Positions 1 to 5,408 of a stretch of DNA of 8,124 bases are shown here, one piece after another (position 1 is the first letter of the stretch; each line of letters opens with the position of its first letter). Below the pieces are notes generated by a model. That model saw only the letters and a list, made by a program, of their open reading frames with translations, ran no database searches and was not told where the DNA came from. Where the stretch lies: contig DBEA01000015.1 in assembly GCA_002293845.1 (NCBI GenBank), positions 14,618-22,741 on the forward strand. Reading direction: 5' to 3'. Both the position numbers and the translations under genes were made by a program. The DNA comes from Patescibacteria group bacterium UBA918 (GTDB taxonomy: Bacteria; Patescibacteriota; Minisyncoccia; Phycocordibacterales; UBA918).

Positions 1-601
1 TATGAAAACGGTCATTGAGGCGCGTCACTTTGGTGATGCTGTCTTCGTCGATGACGCCGAGCGAGTGGTAGAAATCCTTCATCTCGCGGCGGTCGTTCAC
101 CTTGATGGTGAACATCTCCGGCCGCGCGCCGAAGTTAATGAGGGTTTGATAGGCGAGTGCGATGATCTCCACATCGGCCGCGATGTCATCCGAGCCGAAA
201 ATGTCGCAATTGAGCTGCCAGTGTTCGCGTACGCGGCCGCGCTGGGTGCGCTCGTAGCGGAAAAGATTCGGTATCGAATACCAACGTACCGGGAAAGCGA
301 GTTCTTTGTGACGGCCGGCGATGAGTCGCGCCACCGACGGAGTCATCTCCGGTCGCAAGGTCACTTCGCGATCGCCGCGATCGAGGAAGGTGTAGGTCTG
401 CTCGTTGACCATCTCTTCGTTCTCGGCGCCCTTACTCTTGTAGAGTTCGGAAGGTTCGAGCACCGAGGCATCGTAGCGTTCGAAGCCGAACGACTCGGCT
501 GTGCGACGCCAGGTGTCGAAAATGTGGCTCTGGACGGCCATGTCCTCGGGATAGAAATCCCGTACTCCCTTGTAAGGTTCGGTCGAAAGTTTTTCCGCCA
601 T
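1..601 (-). CDS. hisS: Histidyl-tRNA synthetase, N-terminal half (runs off the window)
   Basis: This class II aminoacyl-tRNA synthetase charges tRNA-His with histidine, using ATP, in the cytoplasm. Reading down from 601, the first 200 residues are visible. The start KGVRDFYPED (11-20) is the HisS motif 1 region. LRPEMTPSVARL (82-93) and the motif 2 block, with FRYERTQRGRVREHWQLNCDIFG spanning 114-136, are typical of HisS: RYER, the GRVRE turn and QLNCDIFG. HisS proteins usually have 420-450 residues, so roughly half, including motif 3 and the anticodon-binding domain, lies beyond base 1. An in-frame TGA sits two codons upstream of the ATG, so the start cannot be earlier. There is no Shine-Dalgarno sequence; the -10 box at 617-612 predicts a leader of only a few bases. 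The gene is divergent from the orphan gene at 722. Confidence 0.96.
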   Translation of the reverse strand, partial: MAEKLSTEPYKGVRDFYPEDMAVQSHIFDTWRRTAESFGFERYDASVLEPSELYKSKGAENEEMVNEQTYTFLDRGDREVTLRPEMTPSVARLIAGRHKELAFPVRWYSIPNLFRYERTQRGRVREHWQLNCDIFGSDDIAADVEIIALAYQTLINFGARPEMFTIKVNDRREMKDFYHSLGVIDEDSITKVTRLNDRFH

Positions 602-611
602 AATTCAATGA

Positions 612-640
612 ATTGTAAGGGAGATGGTCATAAAAAACAA
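612..640 (-). promoter_or_regulatory. hisS promoter
   Basis: On the minus strand a TTGTTT -35 box (640-635) lies 17 bases from a TACAAT -10 box (617-612). Normal spacing puts the transcript start about four bases before the hisS ATG at 601, which fits the missing Shine-Dalgarno sequence. The site is read by eye from consensus. Confidence 0.55.
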
Positions 641-658
641 CGTAACCGCTGTCTATAG

Positions 659-687
659 TTGACATGTTCCATAAAATATAGTACCGT
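659..687 (+). promoter_or_regulatory. Promoter for the orphan gene at 722
   Basis: A perfect TTGACA (659-664) is followed at 17 bases by a weak TACCGT (682-687). A better hexamer, TATAGT (677-682), sits at an unusually short 12-base spacing. Either start leaves a leader long enough for the Shine-Dalgarno sequence at 710-714. It lies back to back with the hisS promoter. Confidence 0.5.
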
Positions 688-721
688 CTAGAAGGCGCAA
701 ACCGAACACAGGAGATGTCTC

Positions 722-1252
722 GTGGACCAGATCAAACACGCCATTCTCGTCGCTCAGGCAACTGGACAGATTGTCCAGTGGCTGATGTCAAGGGTCGACT
801 TTGACAAAGAGCGCCTCGATAGTCGCGAATATATGGAGGAACTCGGCGCCGAGTTCGGCCTTTCCTCCGTCGAGTCCCTGAGGGGACACGACGACCTCTA
901 CGAAGCAATGAAGGCTAAGGTCGCCGCCCACTGCGAGGAAAAAGCCGCGACCGAAATCGCGGCAGCCATTGCTGCCGCGACCCTCGAAGTCAAGGCTCAT
1001 AAGGCTCGCGTGATGTACGTCCATGAGCAGCACGAGCTTCTCATGAAGCACATCAACGATTCGACGGTAGATGAAGACTCCAAAGACTTCCTCGATTCAA
1101 TCCGCGGCGCGGCTCAGAAGTTTCATGATGACATGGTGAAGCTTTTGCAGAAACGGCATCGCGTGGGGTTGCTTCACTGCTTCACGGGGCATCTCGTCCC
1201 TGAAGCGACCGCTCATCAGCTCGCTGACCTCTACGAGATCAAGCCGGCCTGA
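722..1252 (+). CDS. Hypothetical helical protein, 176 aa
   Basis: I do not recognise this family. The start is GTG at 722, supported by AGGAG at 710-714 with a seven-base spacer; the ATG at 715 is out of frame. The protein looks soluble and almost wholly alpha-helical: there is no signal peptide or membrane segment, a long Ala/Glu/Lys-rich stretch (about 61-98) could form a coiled coil, and a second helical region follows (about 120-147). Residues 100-110 and 137-170 are rich in histidine (HEQHELLMKH, and HRVGLLHCFTGHL around 146-158), with one Cys at 71 and one at 153, but no recognisable metal-binding motif. It is a single-gene unit with its own promoter and a hairpin after the stop. Confidence 0.75.
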   Translation: MDQIKHAILVAQATGQIVQWLMSRVDFDKERLDSREYMEELGAEFGLSSVESLRGHDDLYEAMKAKVAAHCEEKAATEIAAAIAAATLEVKAHKARVMYVHEQHELLMKHINDSTVDEDSKDFLDSIRGAAQKFHDDMVKLLQKRHRVGLLHCFTGHLVPEATAHQLADLYEIKPA

Positions 1253-1270
1253 CACGGTAACGAGTCCCCG

Positions 1271-1300
1271 AGTCCCGCGTCTGCTTGCAGATGCGGGACT
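1271..1300 (+). terminator. Hairpin after the orphan gene at 722
   Basis: Fourteen bases at 1271-1284 pair with 1287-1300 through one G-T wobble around a two-base gap (AGTCCCGC paired with GCGGGACT). The stem is strong, but the bases after it (ATTACGTTTG) are only weakly T-rich. The left arm partly repeats the preceding bases (CGAGTCCC occurs twice, 1261-1268 and 1269-1276). Confidence 0.5.
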
Positions 1301-1336
1301 ATTACGTTTGTGATCTCCCATCAATTCGTCACGAAA

Positions 1337-1365
1337 TTGACAAAAAGCTTTTTTCAAGACATTAT
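1337..1365 (+). promoter_or_regulatory. Promoter for the membrane protein gene at 1404
   Basis: TTGACA (1337-1342), a 17-base spacer and CATTAT (1360-1365) give a good housekeeping-type promoter. A short dyad TTCGT-C-ACGAA (1325-1335) ends just before the -35 box and could be an operator half-site pair, though five-base arms are common by chance. Confidence 0.65.
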
Positions 1366-1403
1366 TCGGCCTGAAAAAGTCACTCGAAACAGGAGATGGG
1401 GAC

Positions 1404-1850
1404 ATGGGTGTCAAAACCCACACTCACTTAGTCACCCTAGGATGGCTATTTACCATAGCCGCCATAGCGCAGATTGTCTGGCCGACACTACTGTGGTGGC
1501 ACTGGGACGCCGCCGTGAAGTATATCGACCCATTGCCGTTTGGCTGGATAATTTGGCTTGTGTGGTACTCGTTCTTCATCTTGATACCGCTTCAAGTCAT
1601 AATCGGGGCAAGGCTAATCTGGCTCGGTCGTCAAACTTACGTCAAAATCGAGCAAACCACCGGGCAAGTGCGCAACGTGCAATTTACTTGTTTGCTCCTG
1701 GTGTTCAGTATCGCGTTCGACATCATCGCCTCCCCAATGGTCATATGGCACGTGAGAGACGAGCGCGTGTTGATACTCATATTCATCATTGTGGGCGGAC
1801 GCGCTCTCTGGAGCAATCTCGAAGCGGTCAAAAGATACTGGTTCGGCTGA
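1404..1850 (+). CDS. Hypothetical four-helix membrane protein, 148 aa
   Basis: I cannot assign this family. The sequence shows four hydrophobic segments at about 9-31, 45-73, 94-115 and 121-136, rich in Trp, Ile and Leu, joined by short loops. The longest loop (about 74-93, GRQTYVKIEQTTGQVRN) is polar and basic. The start ATG at 1404 has AGGAG at 1391-1395 with an eight-base spacer. The ten bases ACAGGAGATG before the start also precede the gene at 722. By eye it uses ATA, CTA and TTA codons more than the aldolase or ABC genes do, which may mark transfer or weak codon selection. It has its own promoter and a hairpin downstream. A longer ORF in another frame overlaps it, but that frame is Arg/His-rich and runs through this gene's promoter, so I reject it. 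Confidence 0.8.
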   Translation: MGVKTHTHLVTLGWLFTIAAIAQIVWPTLLWWHWDAAVKYIDPLPFGWIIWLVWYSFFILIPLQVIIGARLIWLGRQTYVKIEQTTGQVRNVQFTCLLLVFSIAFDIIASPMVIWHVRDERVLILIFIIVGGRALWSNLEAVKRYWFG

Positions 1851-1873
1851 CCGTCAACTGCCTCGCAAAACCA

Positions 1874-1896
1874 ACAGCTCGCCACCGGCGGGCTGT
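1874..1896 (+). terminator. Hairpin after the membrane protein gene
   Basis: ACAGCTCGCC (1874-1883) pairs with GGCGGGCTGT (1887-1896) through ten pairs, one a wobble, around a three-base loop. The T-tract after it is poor, so termination is likely but not shown. Confidence 0.4.
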
Positions 1897-1915
1897 CTTC
1901 GTACCTAAAATAATC

Positions 1916-1943
1916 TGGACAAAATCAAAATAAATTGTACTAT
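1916..1943 (+). promoter_or_regulatory. Promoter for the NlpC/P60-like gene
   Basis: TGGACA (1916-1921), a 16-base A-rich spacer and TACTAT (1938-1943). The predicted start near 1950 leaves a leader of about 23 bases containing a GAGGG Shine-Dalgarno sequence before the ATG at 1973. Confidence 0.65.
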
Positions 1944-1972
1944 CGAGCGCAGAAAAACCGAGGGTATTCAGC

Positions 1973-2557
1973 ATGACTAATATTGCCGTGTTCTTACACC
2001 GCAAGGACCTGGTTTACGCAAAGAACGGAGAGCTAAACTTTGCGTACTCCACAGGCATTAAGCAAGGTGGCCGCTACATGCGACTACACGAGCTGAAAGC
2101 CATAGAAATAGACGGGGAGGTTGTGGTCTACATCGTTTGGAAGCTCTGGTTCTTGCTCCTCAGAAGAAGACTGGACCTGCCAAAGCTTGTACACGATGCC
2201 GTCGTCAACTATTTGCAGAACCTGCATCATCAGAGAGACATGTTCTACGATTGTCTCGCGTTCGTAAACTCATGTTTCGGACAACCTCAACACACAGGGG
2301 GTGATATCGAGAAATTCTGGGAGTTCACGAAACTGGAGCGCGAGCCACAGCCCGGCGAAGCCATTATCCTCGCCAGTTACCACGACGACCTCTGGGAGTT
2401 TGAGCATGCAGCCATATGCTTGGAACGCAGGGTGTATGTATCGGTTTACGGTGGAGCAGGGGATATTGAATTTTCTAGCCTCGACCAGATGAAAAAGGGG
2501 TACCAGACCACAGATGTGTTCCTGGCCACACCCCGCAAAAACCTGGCCGCCGAATGA
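1973..2557 (+). CDS. NlpC/P60-like (papain-fold) protein, 194 aa
   Basis: The second half follows the NlpC/P60 plan. A Cys at the start of a helix (YDCLAFVNSC, Cys94) would be the nucleophile. A PGE turn (127-129, where the family has PGD) leads to a strand. Then come a His before a hydrophobic strand (EHAAICL, His145; the family has HVGIYL) and a segment that matches the glycine-containing strand after it (YVSVYGGAGDIEFSSLDQM, 155-173). Family members cut peptide bonds in cell-wall stem peptides or act as amidases or transferases. There is no signal peptide. A short hydrophobic run (49-63) is followed by RRR, so this may instead be a cytoplasmic member. The third catalytic residue is unclear. 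It is a single-gene unit whose stop lies inside a terminator-like hairpin. The family is inferred; the ORF itself is secure. Confidence 0.6.
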   Translation: MTNIAVFLHRKDLVYAKNGELNFAYSTGIKQGGRYMRLHELKAIEIDGEVVVYIVWKLWFLLLRRRLDLPKLVHDAVVNYLQNLHHQRDMFYDCLAFVNSCFGQPQHTGGDIEKFWEFTKLEREPQPGEAIILASYHDDLWEFEHAAICLERRVYVSVYGGAGDIEFSSLDQMKKGYQTTDVFLATPRKNLAAE

Positions 2558-2569
2558 AATTCGGCGGCC
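2545..2569 (+). terminator. Hairpin overlapping the stop of the NlpC/P60-like gene
   Basis: GGCCGCCGAAT (2545-2555) pairs perfectly with ATTCGGCGGCC (2559-2569) around GAA, followed by the moderately T-rich GAATTGTTTAT. The TGA stop (2555-2557) is in the loop region. The stem therefore codes for the last residues and probably also ends transcription. Confidence 0.65.
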
Positions 2570-2631
2570 GAATTGTTTATGGTCACCGGTTGAAACCCTC
2601 ACCTCGGAGGGCGTATGCGAGAAATGAGAGG

Positions 2632-2637
2632 TACAAT
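2632..2637 (+). promoter_or_regulatory. -10 box for a leaderless transcript of the secreted protein gene
   Basis: TACAAT at 2632-2637 ends six bases before the ATG at 2644, so normal initiation would fall on the A of the start codon. No convincing -35 box is present at 16-18 bases. Confidence 0.5.
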
Positions 2638-2643
2638 ATTCAA

Positions 2644-3237
2644 ATGAATAATTTCTTTATCAAAATATTAGTTGGTGCGGTGGTTGTCGCTAGTGTCATG
2701 GCCGCGGGTTCTTACTATTGGCGGTCCGAAACTACTCCGAAACAAAATACACCAACGGCCGACTACAAAAACACTACTTTCTTGATCGAGGGTGTGCCAG
2801 TGACACTCAAAAATGGTGCGGCCAGCACGCCGGCCGCGCCCGGCTCGGCCTCGACGGTGGAGACAAAATATTTCGGCAATGAGCTAGCGACCGACTTAAA
2901 CGGCGACGGTCGGGAAGACGTGGCCTTCATCGTCACGCAAAGTGGCGGTGGTTCCGGCACTTTCTACTACGCGGTCGCGGCCATCAAAACTGAAGAAGGG
3001 TATGTCGGTTCCGATGGTTATTTGCTCGGTGACCGTATCGCTCCGCAATCGACCAACCTAAGTCAAAACCTAAGACATCAACGCGTCGTCGTGTTCAACT
3101 ATGCCGACCGTAATGTTGACGAGCCGATGACCACATCACCCTCAATCGGCAAAAGCGCTTATCTAAAGATCGACCCCGACACTCTGCGCTGGGGCATCGT
3201 CATCCCCGACTTCGAAGGAGAGTCGGATACGAAGTGA
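2644..3237 (+). CDS. Membrane-anchored secreted protein with DxNxDGxxD motif, 197 aa
   Basis: An N-terminal hydrophobic helix (about 6-25) after a single Lys would export or anchor the protein outside the membrane. A Thr/Pro/Asn-rich linker (about 29-45) and an Ala/Pro/Ser-rich loop (58-71) flank a beta-rich domain. Conserved-looking blocks are TKYFGNE (74-80), DLNGDGRED (84-92, a calcium-loop-like pattern as in dockerin or EF-hand sites), GGGSGTFYY (101-109), LLGDRIAPQ (127-135) and FNYADR (151-156). I remember proteins with these blocks as frequent uncharacterised secreted proteins in Parcubacteria; their function is not known to me. The start at 2644 is preferred over the in-frame ATG at 2554 because the latter is inside the preceding hairpin, would put 30 basic residues before the signal helix, and is upstream of the -10 box at 2632. 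The stop abuts the prmC stop. Confidence 0.8.
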   Translation: MNNFFIKILVGAVVVASVMAAGSYYWRSETTPKQNTPTADYKNTTFLIEGVPVTLKNGAASTPAAPGSASTVETKYFGNELATDLNGDGREDVAFIVTQSGGGSGTFYYAVAAIKTEEGYVGSDGYLLGDRIAPQSTNLSQNLRHQRVVVFNYADRNVDEPMTTSPSIGKSAYLKIDPDTLRWGIVIPDFEGESDTK

Positions 3238-3972
3238 TTATCTAAATTTCAGAACAGAGTAACGCTGAACCCCGTACTGGTCGGGGTAGGTGGTGGCGCG
3301 GAAGCCGCAGGCTTCCGCGCTTTGTCGGATCGCCTCAACTTGTTCCGGTTCATGTTCAAGCCAGATTTGCCCCTCCGGGGCTAGATATTTCGGAGCCGCC
3401 TCTATAAGCCTCTTCAAGATATCGAGGCCTCCTTGGCCGCCGTAGAGCGCCAGGTGAGGTTCGTAGGCTTTGACCGACGATTCCGCACGATTCAGCGCCG
3501 GGTCTATGTATGGGGGATTGGAAAAAATGAAATCGAATCGTCCGGAAATGTTTTCGAACAGATCGCCGTTAACTACTTCGATCTGACGTTCATCAACTCC
3601 GTTCTCTCTTATAGTACGGTTAACCGTATTATTGTGCCCATCGGTCACATCAGAAAGAACGACTCGCACGGCGGGACAATGCTTGGCGACCGCCACGCCG
3701 ATCGCCCCGGAACCGGAGCAGAGGTCCAGCACGCGTGGAGTGGCGACGGTTTTGATTTTTTCAATAGCCTTTTCGACCCAGAACTCGGTCTCAGGGCGGG
3801 GAATAAGCGGTCCCGAATCCAAATAGATCTGACAACCAAGAAAGGGAACATGGCCGATCACGTAAGCTAAAGGTTCGCCGGTACGGAGACGCTCTAGATC
3901 GGCGAAAAAAGCTTCGCTTTTTTCGCCGCCATATTTCTCTTCGAGGAGCCATCGCTCATCTTGACTTGACAC
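3238..3972 (-). CDS. prmC: Peptide chain release factor N5-glutamine methyltransferase (PrmC/HemK)
   Basis: The enzyme methylates the Gln of the GGQ motif in release factors RF1 and RF2 with S-adenosylmethionine, which aids termination of translation. Visible in order are GEPLAYVIGH (32-41), IPRPETE (57-63), SAM motif I LDLCSGSGAIG (82-92), the acidic strand end SD (107-108), and the catalytic SNPPYIDP (151-158). The start is set at GTG 3972, giving 244 residues; E. coli PrmC has 277, and the deficit is all in the N-terminal helical domain. The frame stays open to an ATG at 4089, but that would run antisense through the gene at 4034 and across both promoters. A second GTG at 3996 would also lie upstream of the predicted transcript start. 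The Cys at 85 replaces the Gly usual in E. coli. It is divergent from the alpha-CTD gene. Confidence 0.93.
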   Translation of the reverse strand: MSSQDERWLLEEKYGGEKSEAFFADLERLRTGEPLAYVIGHVPFLGCQIYLDSGPLIPRPETEFWVEKAIEKIKTVATPRVLDLCSGSGAIGVAVAKHCPAVRVVLSDVTDGHNNTVNRTIRENGVDERQIEVVNGDLFENISGRFDFIFSNPPYIDPALNRAESSVKAYEPHLALYGGQGGLDILKRLIEAAPKYLAPEGQIWLEHEPEQVEAIRQSAEACGFRATTYPDQYGVQRYSVLKFR

Positions 3973-3994
3973 AAATATAAAAGTATTATGTATC
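3966..3994 (+). promoter_or_regulatory. Promoter for the alpha-CTD gene, overlapping prmC
   Basis: A perfect TTGACA (3966-3971) overlaps the complement of the prmC start codon (3970-3972). At 17 bases lies a weak TGTATC (3989-3994); TATTAT (3984-3989) fits better but at only 12 bases. The leader carries CGGAG (4020-4024) ahead of the ATG at 4034. Confidence 0.5.
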
Positions 3995-4008
3995 ACGGCA
4001 AAAGTCAA
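3980..4008 (-). promoter_or_regulatory. prmC promoter, overlapping the divergent one
   Basis: On the minus strand TTGACT (4008-4003) and TACTTT (3985-3980) are 17 bases apart, putting the start within a base or two of the GTG at 3972. CATAAT (3990-3985) is an alternative -10 box with a short leader. Either way prmC lacks a Shine-Dalgarno sequence. Confidence 0.5.
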
Positions 4009-4033
4009 TCGGCTGTAGTTCGGAGACGCACAA

Positions 4034-4582
4034 ATGAGCGATACAAAAACCACTAACGCGCATGATCTGGCGAGGGCCCTTAAGGCCAATTATCGCTGGC
4101 ATGCCGACGAAATATATAAGGATTTCGAAGACATCGTCGCCAGCTACACCGGTCAACACGGTGAGGAAAGCCTGCAGGCGGTGTTGAAAGCGGCCTTAAG
4201 GACTGGCCTCGTCACCAGCCTCGAAATCGAAGAGGTGCTTGGACTATCGGCTGCACGTGCCAGAGTATGGGTACGTGAGGTCCGAGAAGAAGAGTCGCAT
4301 CGGCGACTCGCTCACCAACTACTCGAGTTCATTGGAGCAGAAATGGGAAACGGGGAGACGCCCACCCAATCGGCTGGAGAGGAGTTCCTCGATAGGCCTC
4401 TCGAGGAACTAGAACTAAGCACAAAAACTCGAACACTCTTGGGAGATCGGTTCAAGAGTGTCAGAGATTTGACTTCCAAAACTCCCGCCGACTTAATAAG
4501 GTTGCCGAACTTCGGAAAGCGAGCTGTAACCGAAGTGGAAAACGCTCTCAGCAAGTACGGCCTGGGACTGAAGAAGTCGTGA
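4034..4582 (+). CDS. Free-standing RNA polymerase alpha C-terminal-domain protein with a helical N-terminus, 182 aa
   Basis: Residues about 119-180 match the RNA polymerase alpha C-terminal domain: LDRPLEELELSTKTR, then RDLTSKTPADLIRLPNFGKRAVTEVENALSKYG across 144-176, with two helix-hairpin-helix-like turns. In full alpha this domain binds UP-element DNA and activators. Aligned to E. coli alpha, Gly296, Lys298 and Glu302 correspond to Gly161, Arg163 and Glu167. Arg265 is Lys131, while Asn268 and Ser299 are not kept (Thr, Ala). No alpha N-terminal assembly domain is present. Residues about 44-86 are helical and include a helix-turn-helix-like stretch (LEIEEVLGLSAARARVWVREV, 63-83). I infer a DNA-binding regulator or RNA polymerase accessory factor. 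The start ATG has CGGAG upstream. It is divergent from prmC, with overlapping promoters, and is followed by a strong terminator, so it is a single-gene unit. Confidence 0.8.
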   Translation: MSDTKTTNAHDLARALKANYRWHADEIYKDFEDIVASYTGQHGEESLQAVLKAALRTGLVTSLEIEEVLGLSAARARVWVREVREEESHRRLAHQLLEFIGAEMGNGETPTQSAGEEFLDRPLEELELSTKTRTLLGDRFKSVRDLTSKTPADLIRLPNFGKRAVTEVENALSKYGLGLKKS

Positions 4583-4588
4583 CCATTC

Positions 4589-4635
4589 GCCGCGGCGCAC
4601 AAGCGCGCCGCGGCATTTTCTTTTCTATTTTTCTT
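4589..4635 (+). terminator. Rho-independent terminator after the alpha-CTD gene
   Basis: GCCGCGGCGC (4589-4598) pairs with GCGCCGCGGC (4605-4614) around a six-base loop, followed by a long T-rich tract (4616-4635). This is the clearest intrinsic terminator in the window. Confidence 0.92.
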
Positions 4636-4658
4636 CGCAAACCGATCATTGACTCCAG

Positions 4659-4667
4659 TGTTATAAT
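4659..4667 (+). promoter_or_regulatory. Extended -10 promoter of the ABC operon, leaderless
   Basis: TG-T-TATAAT (TG at 4659-4660, -10 box at 4662-4667) is a perfect extended -10 element. It ends six bases before the ATG at 4674, so the start codon would itself be +1. No -35 box is seen at 16-18 bases; TTGACT at 4649-4654 is too close. Confidence 0.7.
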
Positions 4668-4673
4668 AAACAA

Positions 4674-5408
4674 ATGTCAGAACAAATCCCAGCTCTGGAG
4701 ATCAAGCATCTCACCAAAAAATACGGTGACAAAGTAGCGGTCGACGACATTTCTCTCAATATCAAAAAGGGGGCTTTTTTCGGCCTACTGGGGCCGAACG
4801 GCGCCGGCAAGTCGACCACTATCCATTGCATTACCGGCATCGCCCAGCCGACCGAGGGCGAGATCCGTATCGACGGCATCGATGTCGTTAAGGACTACAA
4901 GCTGGCTCGAACCAAAGTCGGTCTCTCACCGCAGGAGTTCAACGTGGACATCTTCGCCACCCCGGAACAGCTCATGGACTACATGGGCGGCTACTATGGC
5001 ATTCCCTACGCCGAGCGTGCGGCCCGCATCGAGAAATTGATCGCTCGCTTCGATCTCGAAAAGCACCGCAAAGTAAAGTTTCAGAAACTTTCCGGCGGAT
5101 TGAAGCGCCGCGCCATGCTTGGCCGCGCCTTGGTACACACGCCTGACCTTTTAATTCTGGACGAGCCGACCGCCGGCGTCGACGTGGAGCAAAGACATGA
5201 ACTCTGGGCCTACCTCAAAGAGATGAACGAGGGCGGCAAGACCATCATCCTCACTTCGCATTATCTCGAGGAGATTCAGTATCTTTGCAATGAAATTGCC
5301 ATTATCAATCATGGCAAGATCGTGGCCGAAGGGACCAAGGAGGAATTTATGAAAGAAGGGAAGTCGGTCGAGCAGACTTATTTGGAAGTGATAAGGGCTC
5401 AAAAATGA
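4674..5408 (+). CDS. ABC-2 type exporter, ATP-binding protein (YadG-like), 244 aa
   Basis: This is the ATPase of an exporter that works with the permease encoded next to it at the cytoplasmic membrane. All motifs are intact: Walker A GPNGAGKST (40-48), Q-loop PQEFN with Gln87, signature LSGGLKRR (139-146), Walker B LLILDEPTAGVD (159-170) with catalytic Glu164, and the H-loop TSHYLEE with His196. GLSPQEFN, LSGGLKRRAML and EPTAGVD resemble the E. coli YadG and NodI/DrrA-type group, but the protein stops soon after the nucleotide-binding domain, where YadG (308 residues) has a C-terminal extension. The substrate cannot be told from sequence. The gene lies six bases from a TATAAT box with no Shine-Dalgarno sequence, so its mRNA is probably leaderless. 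The stop overlaps the permease start as ATGA, which suggests translational coupling. Confidence 0.95.
   Translation: MSEQIPALEIKHLTKKYGDKVAVDDISLNIKKGAFFGLLGPNGAGKSTTIHCITGIAQPTEGEIRIDGIDVVKDYKLARTKVGLSPQEFNVDIFATPEQLMDYMGGYYGIPYAERAARIEKLIARFDLEKHRKVKFQKLSGGLKRRAMLGRALVHTPDLLILDEPTAGVDVEQRHELWAYLKEMNEGGKTIILTSHYLEEIQYLCNEIAIINHGKIVAEGTKEEFMKEGKSVEQTYLEVIRAQK

Noticed and set aside
2..658. 218-codon + strand ORF across the left end
   Set aside because: It is antisense to hisS, whose minus-strand translation shows clear motif 1 and 2 blocks; the + product resembles no family and runs through the hisS promoter.
1258..1310. Integron attC-like site at the hairpin after the gene at 722
   Set aside because: GTAAC and ATTAC flank the stem, but no matched RYYYAAC/GTTRRRY core pair is present and the other hairpins lack any such core.
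1310..1933. 207-codon + strand ORF overlapping the membrane protein gene
   Set aside because: It is Arg/His/Ser-rich, begins upstream of the promoter and Shine-Dalgarno sequence of the gene at 1404, and crosses that gene's downstream hairpin. The 1404 frame has clear membrane helices.
2554..2643. Upstream start for the secreted protein, overlapping the previous stop as ATGA
   Set aside because: It lies in the terminator-like stem at 2545-2569 and adds 30 basic residues before the signal helix; the -10 box at 2632-2637 supports the ATG at 2644.
3973..4089. Longer prmC reading to the ATG at 4089
   Set aside because: The added residues are antisense to the alpha-CTD gene and cover both promoters; PrmC similarity begins only after the GTG at 3972.
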